Shown here one piece after another: positions 1 through 10,920 of a DNA stretch of 64,000 nt. Source of the DNA: Lepturacanthus savala (taxonomy: Eukaryota; Chordata; Actinopteri; Scombriformes; Trichiuridae). Position 1 is the first letter of the stretch; each line of letters opens with the position of its first letter. A model generated the notes under the pieces. It saw only the letters and a list, made by a program, of their open reading frames with translations. It searched no databases and was not told where the DNA came from. The stretch covers positions 1,488,001 to 1,552,000 of the forward strand of contig JARUPU010000029.1 of NCBI GenBank assembly GCA_030544235.1. The letters run 5' to 3'. Made by a program: the position numbers and the translations under genes.

Positions 1-806
1 ATTCAGACTCTTTGTCTTGTTCAAAATACTCCTTTGCTTTTTGGTGACATTGTGCCAGAAGGAAACCAAAACTGTCTTTTGCTTTTAATTTTACTACAGA
101 TAATCAACATTATTTTTTTCTCCATCTGTTTCACTTGGCATGACTGTACTACTTAAACATTTGATAATAGAACACCATGAGTTGTTCAAAGAACTGTATC
201 CTGATAAAAACCTGATTCCAAAACATCACTTTATGATACATTATCCATCTTGTATCCGAAAAATTGGACCACTAATACATTTGAGGCAAAACACAGGATT
301 TTCAAAAATACTCTTAAAAACACCAAATCAACCAAACCAAAAAACATCAGATGTCAATTGCATGTCTTTGGGAGACATCCCTTTCAAAATGCACTGTGTA
401 TGGACCTATGAAAAGTATTAATGTGGACAATGAAAACTTTTGCAACGAGTTGGCTCAAGGTTTGCATGTGGAGCGTGCCTCTCAGGACAACCATGCAACT
501 AACTGGGTGATAATCAGTGGAACAGAGTATAGGCCAGGGTTGATCATTTGCACTCAGATTGAACATGAAATGCCAGTGTTTCTCAGAATAGAAAAAATAA
601 TTGTTGTTGATAGTATTATCTGCTTCTTTGGAAAAAGGCTTGTCGTTGATCATTTCAGTGAACATTTTCATTCTTACAAAGTATTTGAAAGTGATCACAA
701 AGATGTTGTTAAAGCAGATGGTCTTGTGATTTATAAGCCCTTCGATCTACAGAGTTCATATGGTGGAGATAAAGGCCAATATTTAGTGCCATTATTTTCT
801 TTGTAA
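1..806 (+). pseudogene. CACTA-like (TNP2-type) transposase, C-terminal part, left copy
   Basis: Two overlapping frames (140-421 and 351-806) carry the C-terminal part of a transposase-like protein. Residues such as IPKHHFMIHYPS followed by IRKIGPLIH match the conserved region downstream of the TNP2 core in animal CACTA-like transposases, as I remember that family. The window begins inside the gene. A frame change near 351-421 separates the two parts. It ends at a TAA at 804-806, followed by an AATAAA signal near 992. The complete context is visible in the right arm (25,043-27,300, minus strand). Family assignment is by motif memory; calling it CACTA rather than another large DNA-transposon clade is moderately secure. 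Confidence 0.6.
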
Positions 807-1019
807 ATGTGTATTAAAGAGGTTGGGACTCCTAATATGTACTTAAAGTATTTTTGTAAATGTTTGTATTGATCTTTTTGTGCCAATTCCTATGGTGCTG
901 GGAAGTTATGGATGTATGAATGCTGTTAATTGATCAGTCAACACTTCTATTCACTTTACATGTAATGTGAAACAGTTATGATATTCTGTTGAATAAAATA
1001 ATGTAATATCACAATTTTA

Positions 1020-1202
1020 GTGCAAAAATACACTATTGTGTGATCACATGACACTGTAGGTTGAAAATTAACACTCACTTAACAGTGAAAGAGAATAACA
1101 CATTTTTGGTGTTAAAAATAAACTTTAATGTGCTATTAAATTACACTGTATTTTGTAAAATTAACACTCCAAGTGGAAGGGAATAACACAATTTAGAGTC
1201 AA
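1020..1202. repeat. AACACT/AGTGTT-rich element sequence, 5' of L1 (left arm)
   Basis: Dense alternation of AACAC and GTGTT words continues directly from the transposase 3' UTR and is interrupted by the L1 at 1,219. It resumes after the L1 at 6,952. I read both halves as the subterminal region of the CACTA-like element, split by the L1. The right-arm copy is 24,647-24,829. Confidence 0.5.
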
Positions 1203-1440
1203 AAGTGCACCTATGTGGGACCTCCGGTATGGTGCAGAAATGAGCAGCAGCATAAAACGGAGGCTCCCAGACAGTCTTCAACCCCCCCACAAAAAATACT
1301 AGATTAACAAATTGAAAAGTGGATTAAGTTTTATGAAAAGGGGGGACAAAAGATAAACCAGAGGAAAAACGCAAGGTAAACCAAAAAAAAACAATAAAAT
1401 ACCGACTGAAAGTGAGGACACGCTAGCGGAACACAAGGCT

Positions 1441-2358
1441 ATGGATGCTATCCAAGCTAACATCATTGCGGAGATACAGGCGGTTCGTTCGGACCTGAAG
1501 AAAGAGCTGGTGGACTTTCGAGGAGAAGTAAACCAGAAATTAAGCGATATCGCCTCTGGCTTAAAGGAAATAACAGAAAGAATTGAGGAGACAAAGCAGA
1601 GAATAGCCGACATGGAGGAGTGGAGCACCGACGCCAAGGGGATACTTTCCAACACACTTGAGCTTTACCAATCTATCCAAACCTAGCTGACGGACCTGGA
1701 GGCACGTTCGCACAGGAACAACATTCGTATTCACGGCAATCCCGAGGGGGTGGAGGGGGACAACATAAAAACATTCATGGAAGAGTTTATTAAAACCGAC
1801 ACTCCCCGACACCCCCCTCGGTATCCAGCGTTGCCACCGGTCACTGGGATCCAGACTGCCGCCAGGCTCTAACCCACGGTCCGTGATTATCTATTTCCTG
1901 GAGTATACTACTAAAGAGCTGGTGTTCCGCTCCGCCTGGGGAAAGAAAGAGGTCCGCTACGATGGAAGAAGAGTATTCTTCAAGCAAGACTACACGGCAG
2001 AAATACTCAAAAAGAGAAAGGCGTACATCCCCATAAGAAAAGCACTTAAAGAAAAAGAAATTTGTTTCCAGACGCTTCACCCGGCGAAACTTGCGAAAAA
2101 AGGGCGAGAAAAGTGTTTTTCGACACCAGCCCAACTGTCTACAACAACATGCAGGAGGCGACAGACGACTTGAAGAAAAGGGGATTCATCCCGGTCGCTT
2201 GGGAAGCTGAGACCCCTGCGCACAACGCACCGTCACCGAGACCAAAGCAACCGACCTGGGAAACAGCAGGTGCTAAAACACGTCGGCACCAGGGCACCCG
2301 CCTCAAGCATATCCAGGATAAACTTAAGGGGTTTCAACGCAGGGAGGAGGCTTTGTGA
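1441..2358 (+). pseudogene. L1 ORF1 protein remnant (left)
   Basis: Begins at the ATG at 1,441 with a heptad-like coiled-coil segment (residues about 10-75, rich in E, I, L and K), then LTDLEARSHRNNIRIHG, the start of the RRM-like region of L1 ORF1p, and the C-terminal domain (1,883 onward: YFLEYTTKELVFRSAWGKK). An in-frame TAG occurs at 1,684-1,686 between coiled coil and RRM. A +1 shift occurs near 1,870. An extra 5 bp near 2,107 splits the C-terminal domain in this arm only. ORF1p normally binds L1 RNA as a trimer; this copy cannot make it. Confidence 0.8.
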
Positions 2359-2829
2359 GAGCTTTCTGTACCGTGAGTGAACAATAAATCTACAGAGATC
2401 GGTAAGATCACAATATTTAATACCAAATCGGACTAAGGTGTTCAAAACTGATTTTCCTACTGGGAACATGATCCAGTTAAATAGACAGTAAGTCTGGGAA
2501 CCGATGCCCAGCTTTTCACGGGCGCTGCTCTGATATTAACCTTCAGGGTTAAGGGACTCCCCTCTCAACTTAGAAGTTAAGCTTACACTTCATGGTTGGA
2601 AGTCACAAATGTTTAACATGTATGCTATGTTCATATGTTGTGTTTCATTTTGTTATACAGACAGTTGTTCTTTTGTTCAGGTCATCTGTGGTTGGTTGAA
2701 CATTTTGGGTAAACTTTTTACCGCTCACTGTTAGAAATGCATCAAGAATACAAAATGCAGAATACTGCACCCCTTTCGGAACTCCACAAACAGAAAAAAG
2801 AACATAAAACCTGAAGCTTTATGTACAAA

Positions 2830-5800
2830 AAAACTGCTTAACGAAATAGATATAATGGACGTATGGAGGGAATCCGATTGAAAAATGTTTTACTTTTTTC
2901 TCCCATTCACACTCTACGCACTCAAGAATTGACTATTTTTTTATGTTCAAAGCCGAGAATGGTGAAATGTGACATAGGGGTAAGAGACATTTCTGATCAC
3001 ACGGGGGTATACCTGACATTACACTTAGACAACAGACTTAAGGAGACTCTATGGAGACTAAACACCAACCTCTTAAGCGACCCTCAATGTCAAAGATTTA
3101 TTAAGGAAGAACTTATGTAATATATGTCATATAACAATAATGGGACCGTGTCCCCCAGTACACTTTGGGATGCAGCCAAGGCTGTTATTAGGGGCAAACT
3201 TATAATGTGGTCTGCCCGGAAGAAGAAGGAAAAAGAGAAACAAATTAATGACCCGACTGCAAAACTAAAATCCTTGGAGAGCAGACTTATGAAGCAAAAT
3301 GACACTGATGTTTTAAACGAAATACAGGACACAAAACAAACTCTAAATAACATATATGAAAACCAAATAGAAAAAAGAATTAGATTTATTAAACAAAATT
3401 ATGAAAATGGCCCCAAATCTAAAAAACTGCTCGCATGGAGGATACGTAAGCAATTGGCAGAGAAATACATACTAGAGCTGTCATTTTAACACGTTAATTC
3501 GATTAATTAATTACACCGCAATTTAACACGTTAAATTTAACGCAATTAATTATGAGTATCAATGGTGGCGAAAATCCCATGTTAAATAAAGAAAACGATG
3601 TACTAAAGTCACATTAGTTAGTTAGTAGTTAGTTACATTATCCGAGTGCTGGAACAATTCCAGTGTGCTCGTTTCAGTGTAATCTACGTTGTTTCGGTGT
3701 CTGTCTGTGCCATTTGGCACGGAGCAACAAGTCTGAGCGCGTCTCTGGTTGCTATGCAACGCGAGGCGAGCCGAGCTAAACAAATGCGATGATCTGATTG
3801 GTTCAAACCACACGTGTTTGGTCTCACAGAGCAAAACTATGTTGGCACAATGCAGCGCAAAATATACGACTTCTATTATTCATTTTTGAATTGCTATATT
3901 GAGCTTAAGTGACTTCTTTATTTTATTTCAGAATTTTATTTATTTAACTGAATTGTTGTATTTGTTTTACATTTATGAATAATGCACTTGGTCTAACTGG
4001 TTTAATGTGCTAGACCTTTACTTTTGGATGTAATTCATGAAGCACAGTTCACCAATAAAACATTGGATTTCAGATCTTCTCTTCTTACTGTATTCAATTG
4101 ATTAGTCATGCATTACAATTCATTAATATCCTAGAATTCAAATTCTTTATCAGGAGACCTTTAGCGGATATGACATTAAAATGTGATTAATTCGATTAAT
4201 TAATTACAAAATCCTGTAATTAATTCAATTAATTTTTTTAATCGATTGACAGCACTAATACGTACATGATAAGATGTAATGATAAGATGTGTCATAAACT
4301 GGAAGACATTCAAAACTCTTTTGAAGTGTACTATAGGAAATTATACACGTAACCTCGGGCAGCCGAATCAACAGTTATATCATACTTCTTAGCATGCCTA
4401 GATTTACCACCAGTAGGAACATAACAGAATAGAATAATGACAAAAAGATAACAGAGGAAGAAATAAATATGGCCATAACGAAACTGAAAGAAAATACAAT
4501 GCCAGGAGCCGACGGCTATGCATCTGAGTGGTACAAAACCTTCAGAGAAACTTTGGTACCAATACTAAAAGAATGTTTTAACTATACTCTTAAAGGGGGG
4601 GGAGACACCACTTTCATGGAGACAAGCAATAATTTCAGTAATCTCTAAAGCAATTAATAACAAGACAGAATGTAGTTCTCACAGAACCAGATCAGTATTA
4701 AATATGGATTATAGAATATATGCATCAATCTTAGCAAAAAGAATGGAAAATATTGTCCCCAATCTGATAGATCCAGATCAGACGGACAACCCAGGACAGC
4801 GTATGGCGGGCCCTTCACCACCCAAATGAGAAAAAGTAATTTGAAATCCGTAGTTATTAGTCTAGATGCTGAAAAGGCTTTTGATTCGGTCCGTTGGGAA
4901 TACTTATATATGGTGCTTAAACGCCTAGGCTTCAATGATCAGGTAATTGAATGCTTTAAATCTCTATACTGCTCCCCCACGGCAAGAATTAAAATAAACG
5001 GATACTTATCCAAGACAGTGTTGCTTGAGAGGGGATGTCGTCAGGGATGCCCCCTTAATCCCACACTTTTTGCACTCTTTATTGAGCCATTGGCACAGGT
5101 AATAAGTGAGGATGAAGATATAACTAGGATACTGAGTGGAAACACACAATATAAAATTTGCCTATATGCAGACATTCTCTTAACTCTCACTAACCCTCAA
5201 GTAAGTCTACCTAAATTAATGTCTCTACTCAAAGAATTTGACTCATATTCTGGTTACAAATTAAATTTACAGAAAACTCAGACTTTGACCTTTAACCCGG
5301 GACCACAAGAAAGCATTTATAGAACATGTAAATTTAAATGGGCAGGCAACGTAATCAAACACCTTGGAGTCCAAAAGATTTAACTACCATATTTGACCAA
5401 AACTATACCCCCATAACAGCGGACATTAAAGCAGACCTCAGTCGCTGGTTATTACCACCGACAAACATGCACAACCGGATAGAAATCATCAAGATGAATA
5501 TACTACCTACTCTTATACCTTTTTCAGTGTATACCTCCCAGGTAATTCATCGAATGGAATATGATGATATCAACATTTATTTGAAAAAAATAAAAAACAC
5601 GGATTAGTTTTAAGACATTACAGCTGCCTAAGGACAAAGGTGGAATGGCCCTTGCCCTGCCTGGAAGATTATTATAGGGCAGCACAGCTGCGATTTCTGG
5701 TCTGCTGTTGTGATCCTGAATGCGATGAAAAATGGAAGGACTTGGAACAAAATTTAATGAGAGTACCTCTCCCGTCTATATTGGGAGACAAAACCCTCCA

Positions 5801-6660
5801 AAAAAAACTGGACAGCAGATTAAGACACTGGACAGAACTGGGCATCACCTCATACTGCAAAATTTCCTCTGGATAAAATACTGGATTAGATCCCTTTCAA
5901 CGCCTCACAGAAACTCATGATCTGGACAAACGCGATTTCTTCAGATACCTTCAACTAAGACACTATTTTGATAAAAACATAAAAACTATTGGAGAAGAAG
6001 GAATGAACCTGATCAGGATATATAAGGCATGGAAGGGTGATACTGACAGAAAACTGATCTCCAGGATTTATTCTGCTCTACAACTTGACAGGGGTCATTC
6101 CACAATGTATATTAAATCAAGATGGGAGAAAGAAGCTAACATACAGTTAACTGAAGATGACTGGGTAAACATTTGTAGGACACAATCCACTACCTCCAGC
6201 TCAGATCTGTGGAGAGAATTCACCTGGAAAAACAATTTAAGGTTTTTCATAACTCCCAAAATTAAAAGGTTACAAACCAACAACCCAGAACACGGACAGT
6301 GTTGGAGAAGGTGTGGTGACATGTCTGCTGGCCACTTCCATATATTTTGGGATTGCCCTAATATTTCTTCATATTGGGTAGAGGTAGTAACAGCAATCAG
6401 CTCAATAATTAACATGCAGCTTGACCTAAGCTTCAGTGTTATATATTTAGGAAACACCGATTGTGATGAATAAACAAGATAGGTACTTATTACAAATACT
6501 ATTAGCAAGTAGTAAGAAAGCAATAACCAGGAAATGGCTGAGTAATGAGTGCCCGACAATTTTACTTGGACCAGAAGCAATCTCATTGATTTTGGAATGC
6601 TCTGTGTGGAGAATTTTGAACTTTTCCGTGCTGAGATTCCCAAATTAGACACCATGATGA
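2830..6660 (+). pseudogene. L1 ORF2 (endonuclease remnant, reverse transcriptase, C-terminal domain), left
   Basis: Only the C-terminal part of the APE endonuclease survives: KLLNEIDIMDVW at 2,830 onward and a DISDHTGVYLTLHLD block near 2,980. The connector (3,124-3,472) is cut by the hAT element, then resumes at 4,266. RT motifs follow: TEEEINMAITKLKENTMPGADG near 4,457 split by spacing, SLDAEKAFDSVRW (4,859), ERGCRQGCPLNPTLF (5,027). The catalytic YADD box reads YAD-ILL near 5,164, one Asp short. A Cys/His C-terminal segment (6,297-6,358, C-W-R-R-C with H and C downstream) ends near 6,473. Several stops and frame changes are present. It is inactive. Confidence 0.85.
3473..4257. mobile_element. 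Non-autonomous hAT-type transposon inside L1 ORF2 (left)
   Basis: The ends are imperfect inverted repeats: TAGAGCTGTCA at the left, and TAGTGCTGTCA when the right end is reverse-complemented, both fitting the hAT terminal pattern YARNG. It is flanked by 8-bp target duplications ATACATAC (3,465-3,472) and ATACGTAC (4,258-4,265), 7 of 8 identical. The subterminal sequence is full of TTAATTAATTCG-type words. At 785 bp it has no transposase. The L1 ORF2 frame resumes right after the second duplication, which confirms the boundaries. Confidence 0.85.
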
Positions 6661-6951
6661 ACGTGTGGAGGAACACGCACCCCTGGGGGGCACCCTGTTT
6701 CACTACGGACTGAAATGTTAAACCGAGAGTGACTCATGTGAGAGCTATGGACATGAAGGCCCGTTAGGCCAACTCATTTTATTTATTATTATTATTTTTT
6801 TTCCAAATATCAGCTATGAGTGATATCTTGCATTTTATTTTGCTATAGATGGCCCTGTCTGTTGTACCTGTATTATGTACATATGTATTTTGTGAAAACT
6901 TTGCATATTTAAATGTTAAAACAAAGTATAAAAATAAGTGCACCGATGTGG

Positions 6952-7125
6952 TGTCATAAAATGACACTGAGGGTGTCAAATTTTAACACTATTAAAGAGT
7001 GAAAATATTAACACTGTTAAGTGTAATTTTTACTCAGAATCCGTCAGAATTATATAAACTCGGGAAAAGTGTTAAGATTAACTCTATGCGAGTTGAATTA
7101 ACACTTGTGATTTTGCTGTGTATGT
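6952..7125. repeat. AACACT-rich element end, 3' of L1 (left arm)
   Basis: Resumption of the AACACT-rich sequence after the L1. It ends near 7,125 at a sequence whose complement begins CACAGCAAAATCAC, which would suit a CACTA-type terminus (CACnR). The opposite terminus was not found in the window, so the element boundary is inferred. The right-arm copy is 18,729-18,902. Confidence 0.4.
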
Positions 7126-8031
7126 TCAACTACACACACACACACCAATAAACTCATTGACTCAGATTACTGTGTGGTATTATTGACTACAAATAAATAC
7201 CAGAGATACACTGTTTACATCTTTACTGCAATACTTTACTACATTAACTCACAAGACTAGCTAGATGTGTTTATTAAAACTCAACTAAAAGTAAAGTCAC
7301 TATATAAATAATAATAATAATACATTTTATTTATTGGGCGCCTTTCGTAGCCTCAAGGTCGCCTTACATAAAGTATATTAAAAACAGTAGTATTGTTTAG
7401 GCAATACTAGAAACAGAATAATAAACTCTGATTAATATCTGACTGAAAATGACTGATGTCAATAACAATATTCTGATATTATATTATACAGTACATAATA
7501 CTGATGTACCTAAACTTTTTAACTGCAAAACTTTAACTCCATTAAGATCACACGACAGTGATTAATAAACGCTCATTCTATCAAAAGCAGATTTTCACAC
7601 ACACACCCTCCAAATACAGTAACAGTAGTTATGTCTTACACAAAGGGCTAAGAAGCTAGCGGCCTAACGGCACTAATGCTAACAATAACCACAATACACG
7701 AACAAAAACAACAATCCTGTCAAAAATATAAATTGTCCTCACCAAGAAACACCCACCCAGTCATAGTAAGACACACACACACACGGCTAACAACAGCATT
7801 AATGCTAACATCACACATCAACATCACACGGTAAAAAAACGACCAAAAAAGCAAATCCTGACAAAAACATAACTTTTCGTCTCGGACACAGACTGCCACG
7901 CGGACATAAAACCATTTAAATACTAAAAGCAGTTATGTCAGAAGCACTCTGGCGAAGTAGCTAACAGGCTAATGCTAACGGGATGACGAGGCAAAGAAAA
8001 TAGTCATTTACTCAGAAGAAGTCTATCTTAC
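7126..8031 (-). other. Intron-like stretch with LINE/SINE tail (left arm)
   Basis: No coding content was recognised. A CA run lies at 7,131-7,146. At 7,310-7,380 a GGCGCCTTTCGTAG/AAGGTCGCCTTAC block next to an ATT-rich run resembles the 3' tail of fish LINE/SINE families. On the minus strand the stretch follows a GT donor at 8,031, so it may be intron sequence of the exon at 8,032-8,303. Confidence 0.4.
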
Positions 8032-8303
8032 CTGTTGAAGCCGGTCACAGGCGTCCGGGATCCAAGGAAACGATTAAATAATCCACAAAAATGCGATTTT
8101 CGTCTAAATCTGTCTAATAGTCCAATAAACAGCGGAGCAGCAGCAAAGTCCTTTGTTCTCTGAGTGGTAGTGTTGTGTCGGTTGTGAACGAACGAATCAA
8201 AAGAACGAGTTCTTTTTGGTGAACCTAGTTCACTTCCTCGAAAAGACCCGTTCTTTTCGTTCGCGGCGTCCTTAATTGGCTGAACAGTCTGGTCACCAAT
8301 CAT
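8032..8303 (-). other. Exon-like GTTC-rich block with splice donor (left)
   Basis: On the minus strand this block is open for 90 codons from an ATG at 8,303 and ends at a consensus donor (CAACAG followed by GTAAGA). The peptide has no domain I recognise, and the first half is made of GTTC/GAAC words. It reads more like a 5' UTR/first exon than a protein. The right-arm partner (17,550-17,821) is identical in translation. No downstream exon was identified before the CACTA-like element. Confidence 0.4.
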
Positions 8304-8374
8304 ATTTCCTCCCTAGGCAAGCTAGAAAACAGCAGCAGCTTTCCTGGTTGTACTACACGCGTGAGGAGGGCGGG

Positions 8375-8376
<2 letters not shown>

Positions 8377-8466
<90 letters not shown>
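8377..8466. repeat. (TG)45 microsatellite
   Basis: An uninterrupted TG run of 90 bp. The mirror locus in the right arm (17,455-17,476) has only 11 repeats, which explains most of the length difference between the arms. Confidence 0.97.
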
Positions 8467-8467
<1 letters not shown>

Positions 8468-8490
8468 TGCTCCGCCGAGCCGTTCACTTT

Positions 8491-9193
8491 GGGAATTGTC
8501 GTTCACTTTGAAGAACTAGTTCATTTCAGATCGTGGGGGGGGAGGGGTTGGGGCGTGTGTCTATGTGTGTATGTGTGTGCTGGTGTGTTTCCTATTCGAC
8601 AATAAAATGCAACAAAATGATTTCTGATTTATTGGTTATTTTTAATAAGGATAATAATAATAACAATAGTTATTATTATTATTATTATTAATAATAATGT
8701 TAACAGTATTATTGTTTTTAACCAACCTTTACTGTAAAATGTCTGAGTTTTAAAAAGCTATATATTCAAAAAAAAAAAAAAAAAAAAAAGGACACATACA
8801 CCAACAGTACAAGAGCGAACCGTACACTGAACGGCTTCCCCTTAAATTCAGTGGATTCGTTCAGAACTATTTCACGCGAAGCTGTTCACTAAATGGCTCA
8901 GACCTATGGGCAAGTGGTTCAGTGAACGGTTCGCACCCACTAGCAGGGAAGCGGTTCACTGAACGTTTCGCACCCACTAACAGGGAAGCGGATCAGTGAA
9001 AGGTTCGCACCCACTTGGAGGAAAGTAGTTCAGTGAACGGTTCGCACCCACTAGCAGGGAAACGGTTCAGTGAACGCTTATTTGTTGAATAGGAAAGCAG
9101 AAAGCACAGAGTGAACGAAATGAACGAAATGAATGGGTTTTTTTACTGAACGATCTGAACTGAACTAGTTCTTCAAAGTGAACGACAATTCCC
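8491..9193. mobile_element. Foldback element with ~44-bp inverted ends (left)
   Basis: The sequence at 8,491-8,534 (starting GGGAATTGTCGTTCACTTTG) returns in reverse complement at 9,150-9,193 with one or two mismatches. Between them lie a GT-rich run, AT-rich inverted trinucleotides (8,650-8,700), a 22-bp A run and a 37-bp tandem array built on GTTCAGTGAAC. There is no coding content. The short non-coding body with inverted ends suggests a MITE/foldback element, but no target duplication was identified. Confidence 0.6.
8917..9076. repeat. 37-bp tandem repeat, ~4.3 units (left)
   Basis: Units start at 8,917, 8,954, 8,991, 9,028 and 9,065 (partial). Each begins GTTCAGTGAACGGTTCGCAC or a close variant and ends near AGGGAAGCG. 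The palindromic GTTCA-GTGAAC core recurs in each. Confidence 0.92.
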
Positions 9194-9523
9194 ATAACTA
9201 CTGAGTGGAGCTGAGAGTCAAAGGGAGAGAACAAGATGGCCGCTGTCTATGCTGGATGATGACGTCAGTCCTTCCAGAAGATTCCGAAACCGATAAATTT
9301 GATAATTCAACGATTTAGAGATTAAAAAGTAATTATTTTATTCATCATTATTTTCCCACTGAAAGTCCTGAGTAGTTTAAATGTGTATTCATAGTTTTTA
9401 CTCCCTTTTTTCTTGATGTGATCCTGATATATTCTATATGTCTTTGTTTTAATGTTTTTTTTTTATTTTCTTGAGTCTCCTGACCAATAAACTGTGATTT
9501 ATTTAGTTTTAACTTTAAATATA

Positions 9524-10235
9524 TTATACAGATCCACACAACTGCCAGTAGCAGGAGTCCTGAACTTGTCCACAGCATTTTCTCTCTATATCCATGGGCA
9601 TCTCCTGGCAGTTTGTGTAGACACACCATGGGGGTCGCTCTGCAGCTGGGGGGTCTGATGGAGGGGCACTGGATGTAAGTTGGAGCACGTCGAGCATTAG
9701 GCTGAAGTCACGGGTCAGACAGAGCTCCAGCAGTTCATGTGATTGTTCTAAGCTCAGTGAGTGAATCCTGGCCTGTAAATAAAATAACAAACTCTAAAGA
9801 ACAGCCATGTTGTCCTTGTATTTTATGTACACAGTCCATTATAGGTACGTTAACAAGTCACTGAAAACTCGATTAAGATAAAAACAGTTCTTTGTCAGAG
9901 GCAAGATACGTTTAAAAAGTAATATCATTTGATTTGTAATGCATTTTCATTGAAAACAATCTCAAAGCGCTACATAAAAGCATACGTTATACATGAAAAC
10001 AATAAAAACTAACAAAATAAAATCAGTTATAATGGGCTATTTAAAATGGATAACAGAGAAGTAATGTGATGAAAACAAGAACACTTGTCCGGTCTCCGCG
10101 TGCCCTTCCTCTTTCTCTTCTTCCTCTTCGGGCCCTTGGTGCTCCTCTTATATGTCGCTGGGGTTGTTCTCTGGATGTAGATGGCTCCGGAGTATAATCA
10201 GAATCAGAACCAACAAGGCTCTCGTCATGGAAGCT
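9524..10235 (-). pseudogene. P2X7-C-domain gene remnant (left arm)
   Basis: Minus strand. The last exon (9,772-9,524) is open: a helical segment ARIHSLSLEQSHELLELCL, a linker, then WCVYTNCQEMPMDIERKCCG, the Cys-rich start of the P2X7 intracellular (P2RX7_C) domain that many fish genes carry without the channel. The exon 2 counterpart begins at 10,235 (after TTTAG) with HDESLVGSDSHYTLEPSTS and an Arg-rich tract, but about 60 bp of its 3' end, including the donor, are missing near 10,085. No exon 1 is present, because a satellite-bearing element starts at 10,547. The domain is cut short: it ends 12 residues after the CCGQ motif. Confidence 0.55.
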
Positions 10236-10546
10236 CTAAATCAATGAACAATTTATATAACACAGCTAAAAGTCAAACAAAACACACTTGTGATTCAGCT
10301 ACATATTATAAACTTGATAAATTAGGATAACTTTAGCTATGATGTAAAGTTCTGCACACTACTGTAAAGATATTTGGTCATAAACATCACTATGTAACAT
10401 TAGCAGCTAGGTAGCGTATGAATTGGGGCTGTTCAGAAAAAAAAACATAATGGTGATATACAACAAGGTGAACAGGTAACAGAGATTTGCTGTTTTTACT
10501 GGCATACAATTTCTTACACCTATAAAATAAATAAATAAAAACAATT

Positions 10547-10920
10547 GTGAATTGTCTAGTTTTTCTTTAACCTTACTTCTCATCATTACAAACAGTGATT
10601 TCAACAACAACATCATTACATACTCACAATATATTTTAACTTTTAACGTTAGTATAGGCATTTCAGGCACTAGAGTGCGTTTGACCACTGTTGTTGATAC
10701 AGTTGTTCTTCCTTGCACCCATTGGTGTATGTGAAGCCTAATATTTGAGATTGAACGAGGCCTTCCCATGGCTTCTTGATGAAATTATTTAAATTTGTGT
10801 GGCCTTCTGTCGCCTTTCTGCTATTCCTGTAGTAACCCCTGTGGTGACCTTTATGCCAAAAGAATTTCACTTTGTTACTATAGATGTCTGGATTCTGGAT
10901 GTCTGGAAAATAATGTCGGA
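10547..10920. repeat. Satellite-element leader, spacer copy
   Basis: About 374 bp from GTGAATTGTCTAG to the start of the satellite. It is clearly homologous to 34,379-34,747 (same order, scattered substitutions and a few small indels). No coding content. Both copies lead into the 189-bp satellite in the same orientation, so leader and satellite travel together. Confidence 0.9.

Larger units (their letters stand above)
1219..6935 (+). mobile_element. L1-type LINE, left copy, with nested hAT insertion
   Basis: A fish L1 flanked by 16-bp target duplications that match at 15 of 16 positions: AAGTGCACCTATGTGG at 1,203-1,218 and AAGTGCACCGATGTGG at 6,936-6,951. It contains a 5' leader with a C-run, ORF1 (1,441-2,358), a non-coding linker, ORF2 remnants (2,830-6,660) and an A-rich 3' end. 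It is nearly full length in plan, but most of the endonuclease is deleted and ORF2 is interrupted by the hAT element at 3,473-4,257. It sits inside the AACACT-rich part of the CACTA-like element. The TSD length suits target-primed reverse transcription. Confidence 0.85.
1..10541 (+). repeat. Left arm of large inverted repeat
   Basis: Everything from the window start to about 10,541 recurs in reverse complement at 15,400-25,848. Coordinate sums are constant: 25,849 out to about 2.1 kb, 25,854 to about 7 kb, 25,853 near 8 kb and 25,949 beyond the TG microsatellite. The changes in sum correspond to a 5-bp indel near 2,107, microsatellite length and a poly-A block. In the outer 9 kb I found only scattered single-base differences. 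Inside about 9.8 kb, differences become frequent and indels of 20-70 bp appear. The arm starts before the window, so its outer end is unknown. It could be a true palindrome or an assembly of inverted duplicates, but the independent lesions argue that the two copies are distinct. Confidence 0.95.

Noticed and set aside
384..698. A minus-strand 104-codon frame opposite the transposase end
   Set aside because: It overlaps the better-supported transposase C-terminus and shows no motif.
6095..6703. A 202-codon minus-strand frame (mirrored at 19,151-19,759)
   Set aside because: Antisense shadow of the L1 ORF2 C-terminal region, with no domain of its own.
8276..8605. Plus- and minus-strand frames rich in Cys-Val or His-Thr repeats
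   Set aside because: These are translations of the (TG)45 microsatellite.
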